Shown: positions 43,369-52,696, numbered from the stretch's first letter. The stretch is DNA of 64,000 bases from Streptomyces sp. R28 (GCF_041052385.1 NZ_CP163439.1:1488001-1552000); one strand, 5' to 3'. The notes: generated by a model from the letters alone, not told the origin. Program-made: numbers and translations.

Positions 43369-44496
43369 TCATGGTCGTGTCTCGCCGATGACCCGTACAG
43401 CGCGTTCGATCTGCCCCTCGGAGAGGTCCGCGCGGGCGGTCAGCCTCAGCCGTGAGATGCCGTCGGGAACGGAAGGAGGACGGAAGCAGCCCACGGCGAG
43501 GCCGGCCGTACGGCAGTCGGCCGCCCAGGCCACGGCCTCTTCGGGGGACGGCGCGCGCACGGAGACGACCGCGGCGTCCGGTCGTACGGCTTGCAGTCCC
43601 GTGGCCGTCAGCCGGGTGTGCAGTTCGTTCGCCACCGTGCGCGCCCGCGCCGCACGCTCCGGCTCGCGGCGCAGCAGTCTCAGTGCCGCCAGGGCCGCGC
43701 CCGCCGCAGCGGGGGCGAGGCCCGTGTCGAAGATGAACGTCCGGGCCGCGTTGACCAGGTGGTCGATCACCCGGGCGGGGCCGAGGACGGCTCCGCCCTG
43801 GCTGCCGAGCGACTTGGACAGCGTGACCGTCACGACGACGTCGTCGGCGCCCGCGAGCCCCGCCGCCTGTGGGGCGCCGCGGCCGCCGTCGCCGAGCACG
43901 CCGAGCCCGTGGGCGTCGTCGACGACCAGCCCGGCACCGTGTTCCCGGCTCGCCTCGGCGAGCCCGACCAGCGGGGCGGCGTCGCCGTCGACCGAGAAGA
44001 CGGTGTCGGACACCACGACGGCCGGCCCGTCGTGCGTCTGGAGCGCCTTGCGCACGGCGTCCGGTTCGCAGTGCGCGACGACCTGTGTGGTGCCGCGCGC
44101 GAGCCGGCAGCCGTCGATCAGCGAGGCGTGGTTGCCCGCGTCCGAGACGATCAGCGAGCCGTGCGGCGCCAGCGCCGTGACCGCGGCGAGGTTGGCCGCG
44201 TAGCCGGAGGAGAAGACGAGTGCCGCCTCGAAACCGCAGAAGTCGGCCAGCTCGCGCTCCAGCTCGGCGTGCAGCTCCGTCGTGCCCGTGACGAGCCGGG
44301 AACCGGTCGCGCCGCCACCCCACGTCCGCGCGGCCCGCGCCGCGCCCTCGGTGACCTCGGGATGATGGGCCAGGCCCAGGTAGTCGTTGCTCGCGAGGTC
44401 GAGGAGCGGCGAGTCGGCGGGGCGGGGGCGCAGGGTCCGTACGAGTCCGGCGCGGCGGCGCAGCTCCGCCTGCTCGTCGATCCAGCCGAACGCCAT
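43369..44496 (-). CDS. bioF: 8-amino-7-oxononanoate synthase
   Basis: A 375-residue PLP enzyme condensing pimeloyl thioester with alanine in biotin synthesis. Signatures are LDLASNDYLGLAHHPEV, the PLP aspartate in VVDDAHGLGVLG and the Schiff-base lysine in TLSKSLGSQGGA. The ATG at 44496 follows GGAG. It is divergent from bioBAD with a 146-bp gap, so all four biotin genes can share one operator. No bioC/bioH gene is seen. Confidence 0.94.
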   Translation of the reverse strand: MAFGWIDEQAELRRRAGLVRTLRPRPADSPLLDLASNDYLGLAHHPEVTEGAARAARTWGGGATGSRLVTGTTELHAELERELADFCGFEAALVFSSGYAANLAAVTALAPHGSLIVSDAGNHASLIDGCRLARGTTQVVAHCEPDAVRKALQTHDGPAVVVSDTVFSVDGDAAPLVGLAEASREHGAGLVVDDAHGLGVLGDGGRGAPQAAGLAGADDVVVTVTLSKSLGSQGGAVLGPARVIDHLVNAARTFIFDTGLAPAAAGAALAALRLLRREPERAARARTVANELHTRLTATGLQAVRPDAAVVSVRAPSPEEAVAWAADCRTAGLAVGCFRPPSVPDGISRLRLTARADLSEGQIERAVRVIGETRP

Positions 44497-44556
44497 GACT
44501 CCTCCGGGCTTTTGTAGGCAGTGCACAGACACTAGTCGCACGGCCGACCACCCACG

Positions 44557-44574
44557 GTGTGGCAATACCCACAC
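44557..44574. promoter_or_regulatory. GTGTGG-N6-CCACAC inverted repeat in the bioF-bioB gap
   Basis: A perfect 6-bp-arm inverted repeat (44557-44574) roughly midway between bioF and bioB, 60 and 68 bases from the two starts. It is the most symmetrical element in the gap and a candidate operator for coordinated biotin control. It does not resemble the corynebacterial BioQ site. Confidence 0.5.
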
Positions 44575-44642
44575 ATCGAAGTGACAGCGTTGTGCGAACT
44601 CTCCTTGGCTCGGAGGCCCTCCGTACGTAAGGATCAGCTCCC

Positions 44643-45860
44643 ATGGACCTGCTGAACACGCTGGTGGACAAGGGGCTTCGGCGCGAGCTGCCGACCCGCG
44701 AGGAAGCCTTGGCCGTCCTCGCCACTTCCGACGACGACCTGCTCGATGTGGTGGCCGCGGCCGGCAAGGTACGCCGGCAGTGGTTCGGCCGACGGGTGAA
44801 ACTCAACTATCTCGTCAACCTCAAGTCGGGCCTGTGCCCGGAGGACTGCTCCTACTGTTCCCAGCGGCTCGGCTCCACCGCCGGCATCCTGAAATACACC
44901 TGGCTCAAGCCGGACGAGGCGTCGCAGGCCGCGGCCGCCGGTTTGGCGGGTGGCGCCAAGCGGGTCTGTCTGGTGGCGTCCGGGCGCGGCCCGACCGACC
45001 GTGACGTGGACCGGGTCTCCGACACGATCAAGGCGATCAAGGACCAGAACGAGGGCGTCGAGGTGTGCGCCTGTCTCGGCCTGCTCTCCGACGGCCAGGC
45101 GGAGCGGCTGCGCGAGGCCGGCGCCGACGCGTACAACCACAACCTCAACACATCCGAGGCCACCTACGGTGAGATCACGAGCACGCACACCTACGCCGAC
45201 CGTGTCGACACCGTGAACAAGGCGCACGCGGCCGGTCTGTCCGCCTGCTCCGGCCTGATCGCCGGCATGGGCGAGAGCGACGAGGACCTGGTCGACGTCG
45301 TCTACTCGCTGCGCGAGCTGGACCCTGACTCGGTGCCGGTCAACTTCCTGATCCCGGTCGAGGGCACCCCGCTGGCCAAGGAGTGGAACCTCACCCCGCA
45401 GCGCTGTCTGCGGATCCTGGCGATGGTCCGCTTCGTCTGCCCGGACGTCGAGGTCCGCATCGCGGGCGGCCGCGAGGTCCATCTGCGCACGATGCAGCCC
45501 CTCGCCCTGCACCTGGCCAACTCGATCTTCCTCGGCGACTACCTGACCACCGAGGGCCAGGCCGGCAAGGCCGACCTGGAGATGATCGCGGACGCCGGGT
45601 TCGAGGTGGAGGGCGCCGACCAGGTGACACTGCCGGAGCACCGGGCGACGGCCGGGGGCGGCTGCGGTGCACACGCGGACGCCGGCTGCGGTGCGCATGG
45701 GGACGCGGGCTGCGGGTCGCACGAGAGCGCCGGGTGCGGGTCGCACGACGGTGGCGGTGTGTGCGGTACGCCGGCCGCCGTGCCGGCCAACGAGCCTCGT
45801 ACGGACCTGGTCGCCGTACGCCGTCGAGGCACCGGAACGGACCTCGCGCCCAATGCCTGA
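44643..45860 (+). CDS. bioB: Biotin synthase with Cys-Gly-x-His repeat tail
   Basis: A 405-residue radical-SAM enzyme inserting sulfur into dethiobiotin. The CxxxCxxC cluster is Cys65/Cys69/Cys72 ([12 protein letters not shown]); [15 protein letters not shown] and the [2Fe-2S]-binding C-terminal strands are present. After about residue 325, where other BioBs end, it carries CGAH, CGAH, CGSH and CGSH at residues 341, 349, 357 and 365 plus Cys374: five Cys and four His in an 8-residue repeat. This tail is not needed for the known fold and may bind metal. bioA overlaps its last 8 bases. Confidence 0.93.
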   Translation: MDLLNTLVDKGLRRELPTREEALAVLATSDDDLLDVVAAAGKVRRQWFGRRVKLNYLVNLKSGLCPEDCSYCSQRLGSTAGILKYTWLKPDEASQAAAAGLAGGAKRVCLVASGRGPTDRDVDRVSDTIKAIKDQNEGVEVCACLGLLSDGQAERLREAGADAYNHNLNTSEATYGEITSTHTYADRVDTVNKAHAAGLSACSGLIAGMGESDEDLVDVVYSLRELDPDSVPVNFLIPVEGTPLAKEWNLTPQRCLRILAMVRFVCPDVEVRIAGGREVHLRTMQPLALHLANSIFLGDYLTTEGQAGKADLEMIADAGFEVEGADQVTLPEHRATAGGGCGAHADAGCGAHGDAGCGSHESAGCGSHDGGGVCGTPAAVPANEPRTDLVAVRRRGTGTDLAPNA

Positions 45861-47133
45861 CCTGTCCGTGCCGGAGCTGCTGGAGCTCGACCGGCGGCAC
45901 GTCTGGCATCCGTACGGACCGATGCCGGGCCGTGTCGACCCACTCGTCGTGGAGTCGGCGAGCGGGGTGCGGCTGCGTCCGGCGGACGGCTCGGGCGAGT
46001 TGGTCGACGGCATGTCGTCCTGGTGGTCGGCGATCCACGGCTACAACCACCCGGTGCTCAACGAGGCCGCGCGCGAGCAGCTCGGCCGGATGAGCCACGT
46101 GATGTTCGGCGGGCTCACGCACGAGCCCGCCGTACGGCTGGCGAAGCTCCTTGTCGACATGTCACCCGACGGCCTGGAGCATGTGTTCCTCGCCGACTCC
46201 GGGTCGGTGTCGGTCGAGGTCGCGGTCAAGATGTGCCTGCAGTACTGGCGTTCGCTGGGCCGCCCCGGCAAGCAGCGGCTGCTGACCTGGCGCGGCGGCT
46301 ACCACGGCGACACCTGGCAGCCGATGTCGGTGTGCGACCCCGAGGGCGGGATGCACGAGCTGTGGACCGGCGTACTCCAGCGCCAGGTGTTCGCGGACCC
46401 GCCGCCGGCGGAGTACGAGGAGTCGTACGCCGACCAGCTGCGTTCGCTGATCGAGCGGCACGCCGACGAACTGGCGGCCGTGATCGTCGAGCCGGTCGTG
46501 CAGGGCGCGGGCGGGATGCGGTTCCACTCCCCCGCCTATCTGAGGGTGCTGCGGGAGGCGTGCGACGCGCACGACGTGCTGCTGGTGTTCGACGAGATCG
46601 CGACCGGCTTCGGGCGCACGGGCGCGCTGTTCGCGGCGGAGCACGCGGCCGTGACGCCGGACGTGATGTGTGTGGGCAAGGCGCTGACCGGCGGCTACCT
46701 GACGATGGCCGCCACCCTGTGCACCTCGCGGGTGGCCGACGGCATCTCGCGGGGCGATGTGCCGGTGCTGGCTCACGGGCCGACCTTCATGGGCAATCCG
46801 CTGGCGGCCGCGGTCGCCTGCGCCTCGATCGAGCTGCTGCTCGGCCAGGACTGGTCGGCCGAGGTCAAGCGGATCGAGGCGGGGTTGCGGGAGGGGCTGG
46901 CCCCGGCAGCGGACATTCCGGGCGTGAAGGACGTACGGGTCCTCGGAGCCATCGGGGTCGTCCAGCTGGACCACGACGTGGACATGCAGGCGGCCACCGC
47001 GGCGGCCGTGCGCGAGGGCGTGTGGTTGCGGCCGTTCCGCGACCTCGTCTACACGATGCCGCCGTACGTCACAGGTGACGCGGACATCGCACGGATCGCC
47101 CGCGCGGTGTGCGCGGCAGCGCGGGAGGGCTGA
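45853..47133 (+). CDS. bioA: Adenosylmethionine-8-amino-7-oxononanoate aminotransferase
   Basis: A 426-residue class III PLP aminotransferase converting KAPA to DAPA with SAM as amino donor. [26 protein letters not shown] and [13 protein letters not shown] are BioA-specific; the PLP lysine lies in [10 protein letters not shown] and the cofactor aspartate in [13 protein letters not shown]. The ATG at 45853 overlaps bioB by 8 bases, and the open frame further upstream is only a shadow of the bioB tail. Confidence 0.95.
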   Translation: MPDLSVPELLELDRRHVWHPYGPMPGRVDPLVVESASGVRLRPADGSGELVDGMSSWWSAIHGYNHPVLNEAAREQLGRMSHVMFGGLTHEPAVRLAKLLVDMSPDGLEHVFLADSGSVSVEVAVKMCLQYWRSLGRPGKQRLLTWRGGYHGDTWQPMSVCDPEGGMHELWTGVLQRQVFADPPPAEYEESYADQLRSLIERHADELAAVIVEPVVQGAGGMRFHSPAYLRVLREACDAHDVLLVFDEIATGFGRTGALFAAEHAAVTPDVMCVGKALTGGYLTMAATLCTSRVADGISRGDVPVLAHGPTFMGNPLAAAVACASIELLLGQDWSAEVKRIEAGLREGLAPAADIPGVKDVRVLGAIGVVQLDHDVDMQAATAAAVREGVWLRPFRDLVYTMPPYVTGDADIARIARAVCAAAREG

Positions 47134-47134
47134 C

Positions 47135-47851
47135 ATGCCGGTACTGGTGATCACGGGCACGGGCACGGAGGTCGGCAAGACGGTCACGACGGCCGCGGTC
47201 GCCGCGGCGGCGGTGGCCGCGGGCCGGTCGGTGGCGGTGCTCAAGGCCGCGCAGACGGGCGTGACGGCGGACGAACGTGGCGACGCGGCGGAGGTCGCGC
47301 GGCTCGCGGGCACGGTGACGATCGCGGAAGTCGCGCGCTATCCCGAGCCGTTGGCCCCGGCGACGGCCGCGCGCCGGGTCGGCCTTCCTCCGGTCCGGCC
47401 GCACGAGATCGCCGAGGCCGCCGCCAAACTGGCCGCCGAGCACGACCTGGTGCTGGTGGAAGGGGCGGGCGGTCTGCTCGTCCGCTTCGACGAGGCGGGC
47501 GGCACGCTCGCGGACGCGGCCGAGCTGATGGCGGCGCCGGTCCTGGTGGTGGCGTCGGCAGGCCTGGGCACGCTGAACACGACGGAGCTGACGGCGCGTG
47601 AACTGCGCGGTCGGCGGCTGGACCTGCTGGGCGTGGTGATCGGCAGCTGGCCCGAGGCACCTGATCTGGCGTCGCGTTGCAATGTGGCGGATCTGCCGGA
47701 CGTGGCGGCGGCGCCGCTGCTGGGTGCGGTACCGGCCGGTGCGGGGTCGCTCGCGCCCGCCGACTTCCGTGTCGCGGCGCCGGGTTGGCTGGCACCTCGG
47801 TTGTTCGGAACCTGGGACGCGGAGGGTTTTCGGGGGCGGGCGGCGCCCTGA
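47135..47851 (+). CDS. bioD: Dethiobiotin synthetase
   Basis: A 238-residue ATPase closing the ureido ring of DAPA with CO2. The P-loop is GTGTEVGKT (8-16), KAAQTG carries the catalytic lysines and LVLVEGAGGLLVRF is the switch motif. The start is one base after the bioA stop (TGACATG). It completes bioBAD. Confidence 0.94.
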   Translation: MPVLVITGTGTEVGKTVTTAAVAAAAVAAGRSVAVLKAAQTGVTADERGDAAEVARLAGTVTIAEVARYPEPLAPATAARRVGLPPVRPHEIAEAAAKLAAEHDLVLVEGAGGLLVRFDEAGGTLADAAELMAAPVLVVASAGLGTLNTTELTARELRGRRLDLLGVVIGSWPEAPDLASRCNVADLPDVAAAPLLGAVPAGAGSLAPADFRVAAPGWLAPRLFGTWDAEGFRGRAAP

Positions 47852-47884
47852 GCCGTGACACGGCTGCCTGCCACGAGCCCTGAC

Positions 47885-48081
47885 ATGGCCGCGGAGTGGG
47901 ACGACCGGATCGCCGAGTGGGATGAGATTCGGCAGGGTTACCACCTCGGCGATGCGCCGAGCACGGTGATGGATTGCGCGAGGAGTCTCGAGGCGAGCGT
48001 GGCGGCCGGTGGTCCGGAGCGGAGAGCTGGGCCTGCCCGCACAATCTCGCCGGGTTCGCCCGCGCCTTCTCCGACCTCTAG
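47885..48081 (+). pseudogene. Possible small gene after bioD, disrupted by a one-base deletion
   Basis: From an ATG at 47885 the frame reads AAEWDDRIAEWDEIRQGYHL, then GDAPSTVMDCARSLEASVAA. At 48020-48022 the sense seems to move to the next frame, continuing ESWACPHNLAGFARAFSDL to a TAG at 48079-48081. One missing G in a G-run would join them into about 65 residues. The TAG is shared palindromically (CTAG) with the stop of the convergent LuxR gene. Function unknown; it may be noise or a remnant. Confidence 0.4.
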
Positions 48082-50456
48082 CCGGCCGCGCCTTCGTCGC
48101 TCTCGGCGATGAGCCGCACCAGTTCGATGCGGGAGCGGATTCCCAGGCGGGTGAAGACGCCTCGCAGGTGGTGGTCGATCGTGCGGGGGCTGAGGGCGAG
48201 GCGGGCGGCGATCTCGCGGTTGGTCGCCCCCTCGGCAGCCATCCGGGCCACCAGGAGTTGCTGGGCCGTGAGGCGGGCCCTGGGGTGTCCCGTCGCCTGG
48301 GCGGCCGTCGAGGCGGGGGCGCCGAGGGCGCGCAGCTCGGTGCGGGCCTGGTCCGCGCAGTGCGGAGCGCCGAAGGAGTCGAACGCCTCCAGGGCGCTGT
48401 GCAGGCGGTCGCGTGCCTCCGTACGGTGGCGGAGCCGGCGCAGGGCGCTGCCGAACAGCAGCTCTGTGCGGGCGCGTTCGAAGTCGCGGGTGCCGTGGGA
48501 GTGCAGGTCGAGGGCTGTGCGGTAGTGGTCCACCGCCTCCTCCCCGGGTGCGAGCAGGGCGCGGCAGCGGGCGCTGAGGGCCAGGTCGTCGGGGCTGCGC
48601 ACGGTGCTCGCCCAGCGGTGGTAGTCGGCGTGCGCGACGCGGGCGACCCGGGTGTCGCCGGTGCGGACGGCGGCCTCGACGTAGTGCGGGGTGGCCAGGT
48701 GACGGACGGCCCGGTGGCCGTGTCCGGGGCCGAATCCGGCCAGGGCGCGCAGTCGGGCGGCCGCGGCGGCGAAGTTGCCGCTGCTCAGGTCGAGGAAGGC
48801 GAGGGCCCACTGGGCGAGGGCGGCGGGCAGGCCCAGGCCACGGGCGAGGGCGTACGACCGTGCGGTCGCGGCACGTTCCCGGCAGACGTCCGCGTCTCCG
48901 GTGAGCGCGGCGAACATGGCTAGGGCGGCCTGCAGATGACAGGCGCCGTTGTCCTGACCTGCGGCGTGGGCCTGCCACAGGGCGTCTGTCGCAGCGGCCT
49001 CGCCGGCTCTGGGACGCCCGGTCCAGAAGTCGGCGTACACCCGGAACTCCATCGCCTGCGGCACGCTCACCGGTGTGCCCCTGGCCCGGGCGGAGGCGGC
49101 CGCGCGGACGGTCGCCGTGGCCGCGCGGGTGTGGTCGCCGAGGAGCAGCTCGGCGATCCCGGCGTGGATGAGGACGGTGGGGTCACCCCCCGGCTCGCAC
49201 CGCCCGGCCGCTCCCTTCAGCAGGTCGCGCGCATCCTCGTACCGCCCGTCGAAGGCGGCCACGAGCCCGCTCAGCGTGCCCGGCGGCACGACGCCGAGCC
49301 GATCGGCGACGCGGGCGGCCTCTCGCAGGCGTCGTATGTCTCCGGTGTAGACGGCGGCTTCGGTGGCTCGGGCGAGGAGGTGGGCCGCCTGGTCGGGCGT
49401 GGGGGTGGGGGTGGATGTGCGGGTGGGGGCGACGGCTGTGGCTGACGCGGCGGGGGCGGAGACCGGCGTGAGGGTGGCGGCATACGACCGCACCGAGGCT
49501 GGGGCGGCGAGGTCGGCCGACGGTTCGGGAACCTTGCCGACGGGCGTCGTCGCGGGCCCGGGAGCGGTGCGCGCCGAGGGCCGGGGGGTCGCCGCCGTCA
49601 GCAACGCGTCGAACGCCTCCGACGCGTTCCCCGCCCGCAGGGCGAGCACCCCGGTCAGAGCGTCGTCAAAGGCGCCGGCGGTGGCCGCCAGCCTGCGCGC
49701 CCGGTCCCCGTCGCCCGACTGCCAGGCGTAGGCGGCAGCCCGGGCGACCAGGCGGGCCTGCCCGGACGGGTCGGGGCACAGCTCCGCCGCCCGTTCCGCC
49801 AGCGCACGTGCCAAGGACAACCGGCCCGCGCCACCCGCCCTGTCCGCGGCGGCGCCGAGTTCCGCCGCCAGCCGCCCGCTGGGGCCGAGCGCCCCCGCGC
49901 CCCGGTGCCAGGAACGCCACGGCGTCTCCCCCTCGCCGCTCAGCACCCGGGCCAGCAGGCGGTGGACGTCACGGCGGTCGGCCGGGGAGCCGGTCTCGTA
50001 GGCCGCGATCCGCGTCCACGCGTCGCGGAAGACCACTCCGCCCGCTCCGGCGTGCGCGACGCCGGCCGCCTCGGCGGCGTCCAGGGGCCGGGTGTCGAGG
50101 CGGGCGGCCATGACGGCGCGCAGGAAGGCGTCGGTGGGGACCGGGTACTGGTCGGCCGCGGCGAGGAGCAGCAGGAGGCGTGTGTCGTCCGGCAACGCCC
50201 TCGTCTCCGCCCGGCGTTCGCGCAGCAAGGTCGGGGCCAGCTCCGCCGGTTCCGTCGGGAGCGGGTCGACGCCCGCCGCCTGGCGGTCGGTCAGGCGCGC
50301 AACCAGTTCGGCGGCGGCGCACACATCGCCGTGCACAGCACGCAGCACCCGTACGCGGACGCCCTCGGGCAGGGCGGCGGACGGCTGGCGCCACTGGCCT
50401 GTGAGCCGCGGTGGCGAAGTGCGGTCAAGAGGCGGGGGGTTCACCGGAGTCACCAC
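48078..50456 (-). CDS. Large LuxR-family regulator without recognisable ATPase motif
   Basis: A 792-residue protein with a C-terminal LuxR HTH (about 728-785: LTAQQLLVARMAAEGATNRE, IAARLALSPRTIDHHLRGVF). The long N-terminal part is Ala-rich helical repeats resembling the TPR-like region of LAL/MalT regulators. No Walker A motif is visible, so it looks like a LAL protein missing its NTPase. Start GTG at 50456, probably leaderless with TAACGT 7 bases upstream. Divergent from a secreted lipase gene, a plausible target. Confidence 0.85.
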   Translation of the reverse strand: MVTPVNPPPLDRTSPPRLTGQWRQPSAALPEGVRVRVLRAVHGDVCAAAELVARLTDRQAAGVDPLPTEPAELAPTLLRERRAETRALPDDTRLLLLLAAADQYPVPTDAFLRAVMAARLDTRPLDAAEAAGVAHAGAGGVVFRDAWTRIAAYETGSPADRRDVHRLLARVLSGEGETPWRSWHRGAGALGPSGRLAAELGAAADRAGGAGRLSLARALAERAAELCPDPSGQARLVARAAAYAWQSGDGDRARRLAATAGAFDDALTGVLALRAGNASEAFDALLTAATPRPSARTAPGPATTPVGKVPEPSADLAAPASVRSYAATLTPVSAPAASATAVAPTRTSTPTPTPDQAAHLLARATEAAVYTGDIRRLREAARVADRLGVVPPGTLSGLVAAFDGRYEDARDLLKGAAGRCEPGGDPTVLIHAGIAELLLGDHTRAATATVRAAASARARGTPVSVPQAMEFRVYADFWTGRPRAGEAAATDALWQAHAAGQDNGACHLQAALAMFAALTGDADVCRERAATARSYALARGLGLPAALAQWALAFLDLSSGNFAAAAARLRALAGFGPGHGHRAVRHLATPHYVEAAVRTGDTRVARVAHADYHRWASTVRSPDDLALSARCRALLAPGEEAVDHYRTALDLHSHGTRDFERARTELLFGSALRRLRHRTEARDRLHSALEAFDSFGAPHCADQARTELRALGAPASTAAQATGHPRARLTAQQLLVARMAAEGATNREIAARLALSPRTIDHHLRGVFTRLGIRSRIELVRLIAESDEGAAG

Positions 50457-50571
50457 ACAAATGACGTTACTGGCGAGTTAATTGAACCGTAAAGACCGGC
50501 GATTTCGCCGATGCGGCGCGCGTAGACCCGGCTCGACACTCCTGACAACCCCACACGTTTCAGGAGGCACC

Positions 50572-51258
50572 ATGCAGCGCCACAAGCGTCGCATCGCCAC
50601 GGCCCTCACGGCCTTGACCTCTTCGCTCCTTCTGTCACTGTCCCTCTCCCCCACACCCGCGCACGCCGCCACCCACGACCCCGTCGTCTTCGTGCACGGC
50701 CTGAGCAGCTCGGCAAGCAGCTGGGACGACTGGGTCGGCTACTTCAAGGCCGACGGCTACACCTCCGCCGAGCTGGACGCCTGGTCGTACGACTGGACCA
50801 AGTCGAACGCCACCACGGCCCAGCAACTCTCGACCGAGATCAAGAACGTGCTCGCCCGGACCGGCGCCTCGAAGGTGGACCTCGTCGTCCACTCCATGGG
50901 CGCTCTCAACTCCCGCTACTACCTCAAGAACCTCGGCGGGACGTCGTACGTGGACGACTTCGTCTCGACGGCCGGGGTGAACCACGGCACCTCCACCGCC
51001 TCGTGGTGTGCGTGGCTGTACGCCTCCTGCTCCGAGATGAACACCGGCAGCTCGTTCCTGAGCGCCCTGAACTCCGGCGACGAGACCCCGGGCAGCGTGT
51101 CGTACGCCAGCTACTGGTCGAACTGCGACGACGCGCTCACCCCTGACACCACCGCGATCCTCAGCGGCGCGACGAACGTCGAGGTCGGGTGCGTCTCGCA
51201 CACCGACATGAACAACGACCACGGCGTGTACGAGCAGGTCAGGGACTTCATCGGCTGA
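50572..51258 (+). CDS. Secreted triacylglycerol lipase/esterase
   Basis: A 228-residue alpha/beta hydrolase with a Sec signal peptide (cleavage near AHAAT, residue 32). The oxyanion region is [12 protein letters not shown] and the nucleophile Ser108 lies in VVHSMGAL, where the first glycine of GxSxG is replaced. The catalytic His is probably that of [10 protein letters not shown] near the C-terminus. Similar to small Bacillus LipA-type lipases. AGGAGG precedes the ATG. Divergent from the LuxR regulator. Confidence 0.9.
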   Translation: MQRHKRRIATALTALTSSLLLSLSLSPTPAHAATHDPVVFVHGLSSSASSWDDWVGYFKADGYTSAELDAWSYDWTKSNATTAQQLSTEIKNVLARTGASKVDLVVHSMGALNSRYYLKNLGGTSYVDDFVSTAGVNHGTSTASWCAWLYASCSEMNTGSSFLSALNSGDETPGSVSYASYWSNCDDALTPDTTAILSGATNVEVGCVSHTDMNNDHGVYEQVRDFIG

Positions 51259-51360
51259 GACGAGCCCGTCTGCACGACACCCACGGCGACAGCGGGGGTG
51301 CGCCGGTCCGGTACGGGGGAGAATCGGGGAGTGAGTCCCGTCCCGCCAGGGAGGTCCCCC

Positions 51361-52053
51361 ATGGCCCTACGGTCCGCCGGCTCCGGCAAGGTGTCACGGG
51401 ATGCCGTGCACCACCCGCTGTTCGCCCGCTGCTACGCCCGGATCAGTGTCAACGCCGAGACGCGGATGGGCATGGGCGACATCCGCGACCGGCTGCTGAC
51501 CGGGCTGTCCGGCCGGGTGATCGAGATCGGCGCCGGCAACGGTCTGAACTTCGCCCACTATCCGAGTGCGGTCTCGGAGGTCGTCGCCATCGAACCGGAG
51601 CGCCTGCTGCGGAAGTTGGCGGTGGAGTCCGCGCTGCGCGCCGGGGTTCCGGTGGACGTGGTGCCGGGCGCGGCGGAGGCGCTGCCGGTCAAGAGCGAGG
51701 CCTTCGACGCGGTGGTGCTCTCGCTGGTGCTGTGCAGCGTGCGGGACGTGCCGCGGGCGCTCGGCGAGGTACGGCGGGTGCTGCGGCCCGGCGGCGTGGT
51801 GCGGTTCTTCGAGCACGGCCGGGGCGGCGGGCGCGCGATGCTCCTCACGCAGCGCGCGCTGGACCGGACGGTGTGGCCACTGGTGAGCGGCGGCTGCCAT
51901 GTCTCGCGCGACCCGGTGGCGGCGCTGCGCGAGGCCGGGTTCGAACTCGGCCCCCACCGGCGGGTGATGATGCCGGAGAAGGGGCCGGTTCTCCCCAGTT
52001 CGTACTGCGTGCTGGGCACGGCGTGGCGGCCGGCGGAGGAGCAGCCGGGCTGA
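51361..52053 (+). CDS. Class I SAM-dependent methyltransferase
   Basis: A 230-residue methyltransferase of the UbiE/Methyltransf_11 type. Motif I is VIEIGAGNGLNFAHYP, the acidic ribose contact is AIEPE, and FDAVVLSLVLCSVRD and LRPGGVVRFFEHG follow. The ATG at 51361 with GGGAGG upstream is preferred over a GTG at 51331. The substrate is unknown. Its TGA directly abuts the stop of the convergent toxin gene. Confidence 0.88.
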   Translation: MALRSAGSGKVSRDAVHHPLFARCYARISVNAETRMGMGDIRDRLLTGLSGRVIEIGAGNGLNFAHYPSAVSEVVAIEPERLLRKLAVESALRAGVPVDVVPGAAEALPVKSEAFDAVVLSLVLCSVRDVPRALGEVRRVLRPGGVVRFFEHGRGGGRAMLLTQRALDRTVWPLVSGGCHVSRDPVAALREAGFELGPHRRVMMPEKGPVLPSSYCVLGTAWRPAEEQPG

Positions 52054-52428
52054 TCACAGACTCCACTGGCCCAGTTCGCGCGCGATGTCCTCGACGGAGG
52101 CCTCACCGCTCTTGACCAGGCGTGCCAGATCGCGCACCTGCTCGGGTGAGGTGACGACCTTGAGGCCGCTGGCGACCAGGTAGGCGTAGGCCACCGCGGA
52201 GGCGAACAGCGCGTTGGAGCGCTCCAAGGCCGGTACGTGGATGAGTAGTTGGAGCAGGGCTGCGGCGCGGGTCTGCGGGCTGTCGTAGACGGGGACGTCG
52301 AAGATCTCCGCCTGATGGCGGGCGACGGCGGCGACGAGAGCACCCCAGTCGGTGACCTGAGGGTCCCCCGGTGTCCTCTTCTCGGCGAGCATCAGCAGCC
52401 AGGCAAGGTCGATGTTCAGATTGCTCAA
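52054..52428 (-). CDS. Fic-family toxin component with degenerate Fic motif
   Basis: A 124-residue protein I recognise as the streptomycete Fic/Doc-type toxin. The fold is suggested by LNIDLAWLLMLAEKRTPGDP, YDSPQTRAAALLQLLIHVPA and the C-terminal SGEASVEDIARELGQW. The canonical HPFx(D/E)GN(G/K)R is not present; the equivalent segment reads HVPALERSNALFA, so AMPylation or phosphorylation activity is doubtful. Start TTG at 52428, 4 bases after the antitoxin stop. Confidence 0.75.
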   Translation of the reverse strand: MSNLNIDLAWLLMLAEKRTPGDPQVTDWGALVAAVARHQAEIFDVPVYDSPQTRAAALLQLLIHVPALERSNALFASAVAYAYLVASGLKVVTSPEQVRDLARLVKSGEASVEDIARELGQWSL

Positions 52429-52432
52429 CGGA

Positions 52433-52660
52433 TCAGCGACGACCTTCGCGCTCCGCGCCGAACTCCTCGGCGAAGACGGACTCGTACTGCTTCATGAAGT
52501 CGGCGGCGGCGTCCACGAACGTATGACCGACCTCCCCGGTGTCCTTTCTGACCAGTTCCTCGATGTAGCGGTTGACGCTCATACCCTGGGCCAGGGCGCG
52601 TTCGCGGGCGGCGCGGGCCGTGCCCTCGTCGACTCTCACGTTCAACTGGGTCTTCGCCAT
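52433..52660 (-). CDS. Ribbon-helix-helix antitoxin
   Basis: A 75-residue antitoxin. The N-terminus TQLNVRVDEGTARAARERAL followed by GMSVNRYIEELVRKD matches the ribbon-helix-helix DNA-binding fold. The C-terminal half (FVDAAADFMKQYESVFAEEF) is acidic and probably binds the toxin. First gene of the pair; a palindrome in its promoter fits autoregulation. Confidence 0.85.
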   Translation of the reverse strand: MAKTQLNVRVDEGTARAARERALAQGMSVNRYIEELVRKDTGEVGHTFVDAAADFMKQYESVFAEEFGAEREGRR

Positions 52661-52666
52661 ACTTCG

Positions 52667-52696
52667 AAGCTAGCGCGCCGGTGCTAGCACCGGCAA
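52667..52696 (-). promoter_or_regulatory. Toxin-antitoxin promoter with an 18-bp palindrome between -35 and -10
   Basis: On the minus strand TTGCCG (52696-52691) and TAGCTT (52672-52667) are separated by 18 bases. The spacer is occupied by the palindrome GCCGGTGC-TA-GCACCGGC (52677-52694), which also overlaps the -35. The -10 lies 6 bases before the antitoxin ATG, implying a leaderless or nearly leaderless transcript. Confidence 0.65.

Noticed and set aside
45660..45770. Reading the bioB tail as a separate small metallothionein-like gene
   Set aside because: There is no start codon with a ribosome site before it and it is in frame with bioB without a stop.
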